From: Tetraselmis striata
Lineage: Eukaryota > Chlorophyta > Chlorodendrophyceae > Chlorodendrales > Chlorodendraceae
Direction: 5' to 3'
Length of the DNA: 64,000 nt
Assembly (NCBI GenBank): GCA_006384855.1
Contig: VCJN01002087.1
Span: forward strand, 224,458-288,457
Under the pieces are notes generated by a model. The model did not search any database, was not told the DNA's origin, and saw nothing but the letters and a program-made list of their open reading frames with translations. A program made the position numbers and the translations under genes. Positions 1 to 10,267 of this stretch are shown one piece after another (the stretch's first letter is position 1; each line of letters starts with the position of its first letter).

Positions 1-42
1 GGTTGCGGTGTGTAGTGGGTGGCGGGCGGGGCGCAGCGGCAC

Positions 43-3000
43 CTTGTTGCACATCTGCGAGGCCATGACGAGCGCGAAGAAGCCGCTGGAGGGCTTACAG
101 ACGTCGTTCTGGCAGTCGCGGATCATCTTCTGGCAGCGAGCACTCGCATCCCCCTCGTGCGCCGCACTGCGATGCGCGCCGGTGGCAACCGTTACAAAGG
201 CATCCAGGAAGGGGTGGGGGGCCGGGGGGGGGGAGACTCCTCAACACCAGAGGAGACACCGGTTACTCTTAGCTGATGTATCAAGAGGGACGTAGCGCAT
301 GCTGAACATGCCGTAATCAATTCCAGCGCATTGACTCCTCAAATAAGTATCGTTATTATTGCCACCGTCCCCCCTCCTCCCCCACCACCACCACCACGCG
401 CGCAGTGCTGAGTAAACAAATCAATATGGACCGGTGTGCGGATGTTCCCATCCACTGCCCCGTACCGCTGCTCGTACCTACTCGCTACTCGCAAAGGAAA
501 TTGACACCTACTTTTGCCCCCGCCCGCGATGAGCACTTGAAAACACAGAACGGGAAAAGAAGTGTGAAAGTATTTACCCCCTCAGGGAGTCAACAAAATG
601 CTACGGTGCACATCTAGCTGCCCACGCTGGAAACTCAAGACAGTAGAAGCTGAGTTTATATTTGTATTTTGACTGAGTGCGTATCGAACGTGGTACGGCA
701 GCGATTTCGTCCACGCGGTAGAAAGGAATCTGGACTGCGAAAAGGAAGCTGCCCTGCCTGTACAAGGTCAAACATAGACGAAACTGGACCGAATGCTCCT
801 ATGGCCTGCATGTGTAAAACCCTAAACCCGATATTTGAGGCTGATGCCACCCTATATATAATTCCATATATATATTGCCCTATATTACCCTATGTGAGGC
901 TGATGCCACGGGTCTGAGAGGCTCGTCGGCGGCCGTCAGTGCCCATTTGCAGATTCTGTTTCAGGACACCACAACTGTCGTGACAAGCGGGCAGAGCTTG
1001 ATACGCAGACGCAACGCCGCGACGAGCAGGCGCTCCGGCACTCACCGCCAGCGGCACATGATCCCATGACCGTGCGATTCCCCGTACGATAATCTAGTTG
1101 GGTTATTCGCGGGGCATAGAAATCATAGTTTCTTGCCGTAGAAATCCGATTATCCATGCTGTATTCGTGTTGTGCTCTGATATTCTTCCAGATGAATGCG
1201 GCTTCTCCTCCAGCATCTCCTCAGCATGGGGGTCCATTCAAAAACACCAATCCATATCGTATACAGTACTGTAGCCTTACTGTTGGTCCGCGGGCCAAAG
1301 ATGAAATGATCCGTTGTATTGGAGCATCGCGTCGCGAATTTCATGTGGTATTCGTGGCGAATCCTGGATTATTTCACCGTTTCCATATTTTCCTTTTCAA
1401 GGGTGAATAAGAAACGTTATCTATCCGCGGCCTGTTTCTAAATTTACGGTACCCAGAGCATGGTACCCAACGCAGTGGTTACGGTGTGTTTTGAGAGGGA
1501 GGGGGGGTGGGGGGGTGGGGGGGGGGGCGCACCGCTTGATTTGGCTGCAGCTGTTGGCGTAGCGCGGCCAGCGCTTGGCCAGCCGCATCCACAGCTGGTT
1601 GACCTTGTCCAGGAAGCTGGGCGCCAGCACCAGCGTCTTGGGGTACGGCATGTGCTTCAGCATGCGCTCCAGCAGGTGGTAGTACAGGTGCCAGTTGTCC
1701 GCCTCGAAGAGGACCGCCGCCTGCGGGGGCGCGCCCTCGTGCGCGTCCAGGCCAGCCTGCCGCGACACCTCATCCGCATGCGGCCTGGAGCATCCCAGGA
1801 GGGGGCGGCAGAGGGCGACCGGTTCAGTCCCTGGGCTCATCGCTGGCATCATGCTGCGCGTATTATTCCATTTTTGATTGATTATAACTCAGGCCAAGAT
1901 ACACCGTACACCCACGAACGGTATGCAGATAAATAACGTTTTACCCCCCCCCCCCCCCCCCCCCCCCCTTCCCGCCTTCCTCTGCCCGCCTGAAAGAGGG
2001 AAACTATGATAGAGAAATGATACAGAATCCACCACGAATACAAAACGAATACTACAACGCAAAGGTGCCACACAATTCAGTGTTGTTTGACCTCGTGTAA
2101 TTGTACGATGACCGGTGACTCAGCTCCATTGAATCCGGGGATCGAAAGTTAACACGCCCCGTGTCTCAAAGAATATATCCATTTGCAATAAAAATCTATT
2201 TAGCTAGCGAATGGTGAGTGATAATACTGAAAGTGTTGAAGCACAGACAGTAGAACGCAATCATGATTTCAGCGTTTCGGCTTAGAGAATTAAACTATAT
2301 TTCAAAGTACTCTTAAGACTGTATTTTTGATATTTAAGACTTATGGTGGCCGCATTACCCCCTTCCCCGTCCCCCGTGTACGGCAACACGGTGTGTCCGC
2401 TGTAGTGACGGTATTAGGGGGGGGGGGGGGGGAGGGGGGGGGGGGGGGGGGGCGCCAACCGGTTGAGCAGGTTGAATGTTGTCTTGCTCCCGACGTACTT
2501 CTCAAACCCGGCCGTGGGCGCGTTGTTCAACCGGAACACCGCATCGTGCTCATCGATGTCCGAGCCAAACTTCGCCTGGGGGCGCGCGGTGCGCAATCGG
2601 CTCCTTCAGCCGGGGCAGCCCCTTCGTGCAGGCCAACGTGCATGCAGCGACACTAGACCTGGGCTACCCTATGCTGAACACCTGGGCGCCTTGCTATCAT
2701 TCACCATGGGACTAGTACTTACTTCTTGTATAGGTATGATGCACTATAAGCTCCTATACCAAGGTGAGGACTAATTTGCGGATTAGTACTCGTAATGAGA
2801 GAATTAGTCGGGTGAGAATTGTCATGTGATAATAGGCGCTAAGCATTACATCTAATAAATAAAGATGCGCTGTCCATTGATGGCCCCTCCCCGGGGTATT
2901 GGTGCAAACAGTCGCTAAATGGACGACTGGAGACTGTTGTGTCACTGGTGGAGTCGAGGAGTGATGTCAGAGTTGGGTGTGTCTGGGGGCGTGGGGGGGG

Positions 3001-5670
3001 AGGAGAGGGGGGGGGGGGGGGGGGGGGGGGACCTGCAGCAGCGTGCCGCTGTTGCTCACGATGGCGCACGACGCGAAGGCCCAGCGGGTGTCGTTGTAGG
3101 GCAGCGCGGGTAGCCCGCGGCTGGGGTACATCAGTTTGGTGTCCGTCTTGCGTGGGTCGATGGCGGCCTCCGGCGACCAGCTGTGCATCCGACCCGCCGA
3201 GTCCTGTCGCCACGCCGGCTTCAGCGCGAGACAGAGACACCGGCACAGAGGAAGAGACCAGCCGGGTCGAACGTAATGCGGCGTCTGCCGGGGCCCAGCA
3301 GATGTAGCGGAATTACGACATTCTGCGTCACGTTAAGGCACACGTCCACCCGCCCCGCTGGAGACAACATTTCAGTGTCGACGCGATTCGGACTTAAATA
3401 CTGCATACAGCGATTAAAGTTATTTACATCGCCCCACCGCCCGGATTGATTTCTTCTTAGGACGCGTGTAATACTGACTGACTGACATTGAGGACAGACA
3501 CGTCAGTAGAAGCTCCACAACAAGGGCCAGTGTTTGCGACCAGTGTCCACGCTAAAGAAAGAACTGCTCAAGCTAACTTGATGGCGGGGGGATCGGTAGT
3601 CGCGAGGGGGGGAGCTCCCCGCCAGTATCCCGAGACTTGCGCGGAATAATCCTTATAGCACGACGAAGATTCTGCTGACAACATGTTAATAATTTATGTC
3701 AGACATATCGCATCGACGCGGCAAGTCGAATACTTGTTACCTTATTCGGTCGCACCGGAATCGAATTACGTTACGCATGCCACAGTATCGGTCACGTCCA
3801 GCCCTGGATGAGACAGGGACAGCCGGGCGAGGGGCAAAGGGGGTGGGGCTGCTGCTGCTTACCACCGCAAAGCGCAGCACCGCCGAGTGCGGCTGCCCGT
3901 TCTCGTTGATGTCGCCCCCGAGGCGGCAGCCCGGCTTGTGGAACATGTCCTGCCGCGGTGAGGAGGAGCGGGGTATTGAGAGAAACCACCAGGGCTGTGC
4001 ACAAGTTCCGTACTTGAGCGTTTGGGATCACATAAGCGTGCAGCAGCATATGGAGCATTGGCACTGATGTTCAGACACAAAGCAGGCCGCGGCCCCCTCT
4101 CATACACAAAGCGCAAGTGGCATGAGTAGCATGGTGCCGGACGCATGCCACGAATCATGTCACAAATACTTATATGTGAGCCATATTATACTTCAGTTAT
4201 GTATGACGTGTGGCGCACTTGGGCGATATTGTGTATTTGACATCGGGTAGGATGAGCAAGTCTTGGTCACCTTGGACTTGGCGCAGGGCCACCAACAATC
4301 TGGCACACCAACAAAAATGAATGCCCCAGGCACGTACGTATGCCGCTGACGTAAGTATCTGTTCATATGCGTAATGGCTCAATATGGACTTTGGTCAACA
4401 CCCAATATACCTCACTCCTGCCTTCGGGTATAAGTTACAAAATTTATGGCACAGGGTCCCCAGCGCAACTGCTGCGCAGCCCTCCAGTGTGGGTGTTTGG
4501 GGGCATGGGTACGCATTAGGCGCACCTGGTGGAGCAGCAGCGGCGAGTCGTCCAGCATGTACAGCGTCCAGTTGTCGAAGGTAGGCTGCCCAATGCCGCC
4601 CGGTACCCCCGTCATCGGCGCCATGAACAGCGGGTCCTGCCCCGGGCGGTGCGACTCCCGGCGGCGGCGCCCGCGCCCGCGCTCCCTGCTGCTCGAGCCC
4701 TGCGTACCGCCGTTCCCGTCCCCATCCCCATCCCCCTCCACGACATCGTCCAGCTCCATCGAGGGGTCCGTGCTCCGCAGCACCTCCGCTGTCTTCTGCC
4801 ACAGACTCTCTGCGCGCTTGCCCTGCGCCCGCCCGGACGCGGCTCCTGCGCCCCCATCCATACAAACCACACAGCCTCAAACACCCACACAGTCTCAGCC
4901 CGCCGCCACCGCTGAGGGAAAGCAGCCGCACAGCTTGTCGCCCAGATGGCAGCGCACCGTCGCCGTTGCTATGAGCTGCTTTGGGCGCGAGATGGCGGGT
5001 AATGTCGCCTGCCTCTATGCCTGGATCTTCAGCAGCCTCCAGGTAGAATACCTCCTCATCCTCCAGCTGCAGCTGCACATCAGTAGGGTATTAGCGACAT
5101 CATCGCTGCGGGGTGGGTCACGCAGGGGGGTGGATGGGGACGGATGCGGGTGGGGAAAGCAGTGCAGGAGCGGACACTGGACTGTGGGATGTTTGGATGG
5201 ATGTTTGTAGGTGCTGACCTGGGGACCATCGCTGGAGGCGCCCCGGCGCAGCTGCCAGAGATGTTGCAGCAGGGAGGCAACAATCTATAGAGTGGCCACA
5301 CATCACGAGCGTCGGCGTCAGCGTCAGCAACATCTCGGCACCTGAGGGGAAATCACCCCCCCCCCCCCCCCCCCCCCCACCCCCCTCCCCCAACGAGTTC
5401 GGCACCCCCCTAAGGCCCCTTCAAGCAGTACACTGGCGCCACCAGCATCGCACACGCAGAACACCCACCAGCGCCACAATGACAGGCTGCAGCCTCCGGC
5501 TGGCGGATACGCCCCGCGCGACGTCGGGCGCCTTGCGTCGCATGCCGCCGTACCGCTCCGCCGCCGACGCCCGACCTGACCCCTACCTTGGCCTGCCAGC
5601 CATCGCCGCTCGGACACCTGCCCCGGCAGTCGCCCACCACGTCGACGATGCCTTCGCTGTCCCGCCCAGC
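43..5670 (-). CDS. GT29 sialyltransferase-like glycosyltransferase (3' end outside window)
   Basis: The protein belongs to glycosyltransferase family 29. These Golgi enzymes use CMP-activated acidic sugars (sialic acid in animals; Kdo/Dha-type sugars have been proposed for plants). Exons on the minus strand with compatible phases are 5587-5670, 4958-5072, 4526-4845, 3863-3949, 3033-3167, 2460-2575, 1533-1784 and 43-166. Sialylmotif L spans two exons (ASCAIVSNSGTLL then GSDIDEHDAVFRLNNAPT). Sialylmotif S is in the last visible exon (KPSSGFFALVMASQMCNK). The later motifs III and VS would lie beyond base 1. About 411 residues are assembled. The start codon and expected N-terminal signal anchor were not found, and the 5587-5670 exon (contains DCRGRCPSGDGW) is the least certain. 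Exon 4 could instead begin at 3180 if another exon exists. Donors are GTGCGCC, GTCCC or GTTGGCGCC followed at once by long C tracts. Family assignment is firm; acceptor and donor sugars are unknown. Confidence 0.85.
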
Positions 5671-6379
5671 CTGAAGAAACACCGCCCCTGGGCCACACTG
5701 GCGAGCTCTTCGTCGGCCCCACAAGCACCAACTATTGTCTTGTTTATGATAACAAAACAAAACAAATAAAACTCCGCTCGAAGAGCAATCTCCCCCCGAA
5801 AAGTGTGGCCTGAGAAGACAGCGGTCTGTAGCTCGGTCCTGACCGCCGGCAAGGGTGCTTTGCAACACGCGACAAGTTGAGTAAGGGCTTTGCAGCACAC
5901 CGCGGGATGGGTCGAGCGCGCGCGGCTGGGTTGCTGGAAATCAAATCCCTAACGGTCCTGCTTGCCTGCATGCTGAGGGGCGCGGCGACGCGGTTGTACG
6001 CTGCGCACTGCTGACGATGACAGCCGCGCCGCCTTGGCGGGCATGCACCGTTATTACGTACAGGTACCGGTAGGGAGAACGTATATAGATACAGAATATA
6101 GAGTTACTCGTTCATCCAGCATCCCGCCGAATCGGTGGTGTAGGCAGCATTTTGTAACGGTATTTTTTCGAATACATCTATAATAATAGCGACCTATGTG
6201 GCAATGATCACCTGGCGGGAGCAGGAGGAGAGCGTCGCGATCAGCACGAGGCAGCAGCACCCACCTCACGCCGTTTCCTTTCCAGACTACGCTTGTGCTA
6301 GCGGCCACCCATCCGTTCATCTGATTGCGACTAGCCTCTAGCATGTCATAAGCCTGGGCGGCCTCGTGAGACAGAACGC

Positions 6380-6712
6380 GACGATGAGGCCAACCCCAAT
6401 GCGGCGGACGGCGCATTTGGCGAGCAGTGCGAGCACGAGTGCAACGAGGAGCTGCTGCACCACTACTGGGATGAGGGCTGGTGCAAGAAACCGAGGGCAC
6501 AAGCAGTCGAGAGTTCAGGCGCCTGCAGGCCAGCAAATGCAAGCGAGACCTCTTCAATCACAGCTATTTCGGACTGCTCGAAGCTCGAAGCGCAGCACGA
6601 GTTGATGCGAGACCGGGACCGGGAGGGCTTTCGCTTGCTGCGACGCTACCGCTGGTACTTATTGCTGGTGCTCTCCAGGAGCGGCATTCTCGTCTCGTGT
6701 GATTCCCAGCCC
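6380..6712 (+). other. possible decayed coding stretch, unidentified
   Basis: A plus-strand frame here reads as an acidic, cysteine-containing peptide (CEHECNEELLHHYWDEGW), then appears to shift frame (REFRRLQASKCKRDLFNHSY) and shift back (LMRDRDREGFRLLRRYRWYL). Further short open pieces follow near 6795-6890 (VIDIVTFVPNDDLSLI) and 7500-7690 (INAVFGAFPDCFQ). No family was recognised. The alternating frames suggest either a broken gene or transposon remnant, or exons I could not join. The remainder of 5671-8279 shows nothing else coding. Confidence 0.3.
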
Positions 6713-7668
6713 TTCGCAGCGCTTGTGTGAGGTAATGATATGGGAAAACATCCCTACGCCGATAAGGTGGAAATAGTGAATATGTCCGCTGAAAACAGGA
6801 CGAGGACGACGATGTTATCGACATCGTGACGTTTGTGCCGAACGACGACCTGTCGCTAATTTTGGGTGTGATCGTCAAGGTGGGGCGAGCAAGGCACGCG
6901 GTAGGAGGCTTGCGGCGGTGCGTCAAGGAAGAAGCAACAGAGGGGCCAAAGTGGTAAGGAGCATGCGTCAACCCCAGAATCCCTGGTGACGGCCGTCGAC
7001 ACGGCCAATATCCTGCTGTGACAGCGACTCGACCGCCAGGAGCTCGCACACGCGTGGGACAAGGTGGCTAAGGCGCTATACACGAGTTGAAGATATTTCT
7101 GATGCTCAAGGTGGCCCATCTGATATCTGCTAGGATGACACGACATGAAGCCTATACCGTCCAAAGCTGTTCATCAAGTAGCTTGGCTTGCGTTGATAAT
7201 GTGAGTACCTTATTCCCAGCAATACTTGTTTCTGTGCCATGCGCTCAGTGTCTCGGATGCGCAGGCAAGAGACAGCAATACTGCGGTACGTCTAATGGGC
7301 CATGATTCACTTCGTTGTGAGGATGGCCGAAGTTGCCTCAGGCGGTACAACATCGTGCCCAACATGTACCGGGGCGGCGTTTGGCTTTGATCCTTCAGAG
7401 GAATTGTGCGATCGCCTAGAGCTTGACAGCGTCAGTGGCAGGTGGAAGATCCCCATTCACAAATAACAAGTATATAAGCGGACAGCCGAATGACTTTTGT
7501 CTAATCCGTTTAAAACGTGGAACCCCAAAATCCAATCCATCAATGCGGTTTTTGGCGCGTTTCCCGACTGCTTTCAAGCGCGAGAGCCCTGCCCTAACGG
7601 ATTGCGGAATGTCATCAACCCAGAGGCGACTGCTGTTGTGTCATTCCGTTTATATGACAACACAGCGT

Positions 7669-7889
7669 CTGTGAACGATGAGGTGCGCAGATATGAAATT
7701 GGGAGCAGTTTTAACTGATTATGCATGAAACACAGCTTGAAGATCGGCATGAAACTCATTGAGGGATCATAATATGGTGGGAAGTGAATCAGTGAACGAT
7801 GAGGTGCGCAGTTATAAAATTGTCTGCGGTGATAAGCCGATTATGCATGAAACACGGCTTGAAGCTCGGCATGAAACTCAGTACGCAGC
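7669..7889. repeat. two-copy diverged direct repeat
   Basis: Two copies of an approximately 98-bp unit start near 7669 and 7791, both beginning GTGAACGATGAGGTGCGCAG and both containing ATTATGCATGAAACAC and CGGCATGAAACTCA. They differ by scattered substitutions. The first copy overlaps the end of the open frame at 7500-7690. Confidence 0.75.
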
Positions 7890-7960
7890 AGCGGAGGTCA
7901 GCAGATAACTACATAATGCTTCAGTGTGCACTAGGATCTCCGGGCAATTTACATGCGCGT

Positions 7961-7961
<1 letters not shown>

Positions 7962-8007
<46 letters not shown>

Positions 8008-8028
8008 CGCACGCACGCACGCACGCCT
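7962..8028. repeat. (AC)n microsatellite grading into (GCAC)n
   Basis: Roughly 40 bases of uninterrupted AC dinucleotides followed by ACGC-type repeats. Open frames across it on both strands (Thr-His or Cys-Val runs) are artefacts of the repeat. Confidence 0.95.
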
Positions 8029-8279
8029 ACGCACAAGCAACGTGGGTAGTAGGAGTACATTATTTCGTGTAAATATCACTCATTCAAACAAACATATGTA
8101 GCAGGTGAAAATGACACATATGCAAGCCTTTCTTGCGGTCATTGCCATTGGAATGGAATCTTATCGGTGAAACATCCCGAGCTGCAGCAGGGAAAGTGGT
8201 TACATCATGTTGACCGTATCATACATTGCTCAGGTTTTCACGTTGCTATGGTCAGACCGCTAGAGGTAAGCGGACTTAC

Positions 8280-9074
8280 CGCTGCCGGATTCGTACATCA
8301 CATTGATCCTGGCTACGGGCTTGGGTGTCTCGCTGGTGACCTTGTTGCCCTTATGGATGACTGACCCCGGCCCGTTGTCGTGACGGAAGAACAGCACGCT
8401 GCCCTTCTTGGGCTTGACCGCATGTACGCGCCCAGCTGGGGAGTACAACTCAGTTGATCCGCCACGCACGCCGTCGTAAACGCCGTTGAGGTAAAGCAGC
8501 AGCGACAGCTTGGAGTGCACGCCGGGCCACTCTTCCATCCGCTCGCTGTCGCCAGTCAGTCCGTAAGCGGGCCAGGAGCCGTCGTAGTGCCGGTTGCCCG
8601 GTTGAAAACGTCGTCTTTGTCGTATTTGTACATGTTCATTCGGTGCGATAGGCGGGGGTAGAGCGCGTGGCCATCCAGCTCCTGTGGGATCAGGTGGCCG
8701 ACTCGCGAGTAGATGGCCGCCATCAAGCTGCCGTCGGTCAGCCAGTGGCAGCTCTTGTTCATCCGCATGCCAGGCGGCGTCGAGATTCCGGGCGCAGCCT
8801 CCGAGAAGCCAAATCCCTCCGAGATGCGCACGATTTCATTGCACTCGGCGTTAGTGAGGACGTTGTCGATGCGGAAGGCCAGCTGCCCGTCGAGCGGGAT
8901 GTCCGTGCGCTCCGATAGTAAGGTCGGGTCCACCAGCGCGAAGGTGGGCGCGCCGGAGCGGAGGGCGTGCACGGGCGTGCCGGCGACGGAGCCGCCCATG
9001 GGAAGCGAGCCACGCAAGCGGGCAACCGCGAAACTGTCCACCGCTTGTGATTTTGGCCCGCTGTTTGGCGCAGG
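8280..9074 (-). CDS. 2OG-Fe(II) oxygenase, prolyl 4-hydroxylase type, frame-disrupted
   Basis: The C-terminal half has the hallmarks of P4H-like dioxygenases: an HxD iron-binding pair (RHYDGSWPAYG), a GG-S/T strand (RGGSTELYSPAG), the KPKKGSVLFF strand, and a distal HKG followed by KPVARINVMY, which supply the third iron ligand and the 2-oxoglutarate-binding basic residue. The N-terminal half (FRIDNVLTNAECNEIVRIS to MNMYKYDKDDVFN) fits the same family but lies in another frame. The switch occurs at 8590-8604, where CAACCGG occurs twice in tandem; removing 8 bases restores continuity. A GTAAGT donor at 8274-8279 ends the visible exon, so a short 3' exon is expected. The 5' border at 9074 abuts a TAG that could be a splice acceptor. 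No ATG is confirmed; a hydrophobic stretch lies upstream near 9170-9240. Likely substrates are hydroxyproline-rich secretory proteins (inference). The break may be a real mutation or an assembly error. Confidence 0.8.
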
Positions 9075-9421
9075 CTAGCCAATGCTGGGCGTGGAAGCTG
9101 CGGTGGGGGCAGCCACGACTGACGGCATCCTGGCCGAGAGCCCGCTCAGCATGCCAGTGATCGACTACTCGTAGTCCCGAGGCGGGCCAGAGGGCAAAGA
9201 GTGCCAGAAGGAGGTGGTGCGGGATGGGAGGAAGCGACACGCCCGGGTCGGAGAAAACCCAGGCTGACGGTCGCAGAGCACAAGTGTTGGTGGGTAGTCG
9301 TCGGTGAGGAGTGGTTATTCAGGTGCGCAGCGACTACCGTATTTAGTGGGGCCCGCGATGGCCTTCTACCCAGAGTCCAGGAGTACCAGCAGGAGTACTA
9401 ATACTAATTAGGGGGGGCGAA

Positions 9422-9490
9422 AATTGAGTACTGATTGGTACTCAATTTGTAATTGAGTACTGCTGGTCAGTACATCAGGAATTGAGTACC
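9422..9490. repeat. short inverted and direct repeats around AATTGAGTAC
   Basis: AAATTGAGTAC (9422-9432) and its exact reverse complement (9439-9449) form an 11-bp hairpin with a 6-base loop. AATTGAGTAC recurs at 9452-9461 and 9481-9490. It could be the end of a small foldback element; no partner is seen in the window. Confidence 0.6.
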
Positions 9491-9910
9491 GATAGGTTAT
9501 TTTGTTTCACGCGGGGTATAGCGACTAAGGATTAGGGCACAGGGTACTCCTCGTGCTGCCGCTAGCGTGGCGCCGGGGCGGGAGCAGAGGGAAAAAAGTG
9601 CTGTGATGTCCCAGATTAGGACATTAAAATGTAATTTATTTTCTCGTGGCACATCTGTTATTCGCAAAGATCCGTAATATACATCAATAGTTGTCGAGTA
9701 TTCTTTTACACCCCGGATACCATACCCATCTCGAGATCTAGACTTCAAAAAAACACGCTGCCCGCGCACGGACGCGCCCGCGCTCCTGCAATCATCACGA
9801 GTTACTTCGATAATAAATCGTATTATATTCGCCAAACGCCCGTCTATAACTCGCTCCGTCCTCCTCCCGGCACCCGCGGGCGCCCGCCGCCCGCGACCGA
9901 TGACAGCAAC

Positions 9911-10078
9911 CTTTTTTTTTCGCCTCCGGGACAGGACTGGCACCAGTGAAAACCTTGCAGCGTCTCTACGACGGCCGTTTAGGCAGCAATCCAGTTACGG
10001 AAAGCCCTGGGTAGGCGACGCTCCGTTATAGTCATCAAGCAAATTGCCGAAGCATTCTGCAAGACTAATTGAAGGCCA
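9911..10078 (-). mobile_element. poly(A)-tailed retroelement fragment, copy 1
   Basis: About 168 bases here are nearly identical to 32098-32264. Read on the minus strand the segment ends in a run of nine A residues (plus-strand T at 9912-9920), typical of a SINE or LINE 3' end. The 5' border at 10078 is shorter than in the second copy, consistent with 5' truncation. It sits about 190 bp upstream of the PIN-like gene start, so it lies in that gene's presumptive promoter. Confidence 0.75.
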
Positions 10079-10267
10079 AACCTCTCATCGTCACCGCTGA
10101 GAAACGCCGGCACAGCGCGCGCTCGGCGGCCCGCGCTGGTGCTGCGCGCCGCTCGCTGCGCGAGGCGGGATATTTCATTCGAATATTCTCTTCGCTTGAC
10201 ACCTCACTCACGGGTGTCACCAGCCAGGCTTGCAGTTGGGCTCGTTCCGGACCGCTCCACAGACAAA

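Noticed and set aside
813..825. Telomere-type repeat AAACCCTAAACCC, and CCCTAAAACCCC near 11952
   Set aside because: Only one to two units each, in otherwise ordinary sequence. Not evidence of a telomere or a fusion point.
4612..4915. Plus-strand frames overlapping the GT29 gene (and similar long antisense frames over GluRS, GT2 and RPC4)
   Set aside because: GC-rich coding exons leave opposite-strand frames open. Only the minus-strand reading has family motifs and phase-consistent splicing.
5219..5341. Additional GT29 exon with CCNISGSC
   Set aside because: Flanking splice-like sites exist but the phases do not fit the neighbouring exons, so it was left out of the model.
7962..8060. Coding frames with Thr-His or Cys-Val repeats
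   Set aside because: They are translations of the (AC)n microsatellite. The same applies to the frames over (GT)n at 17707-17785.
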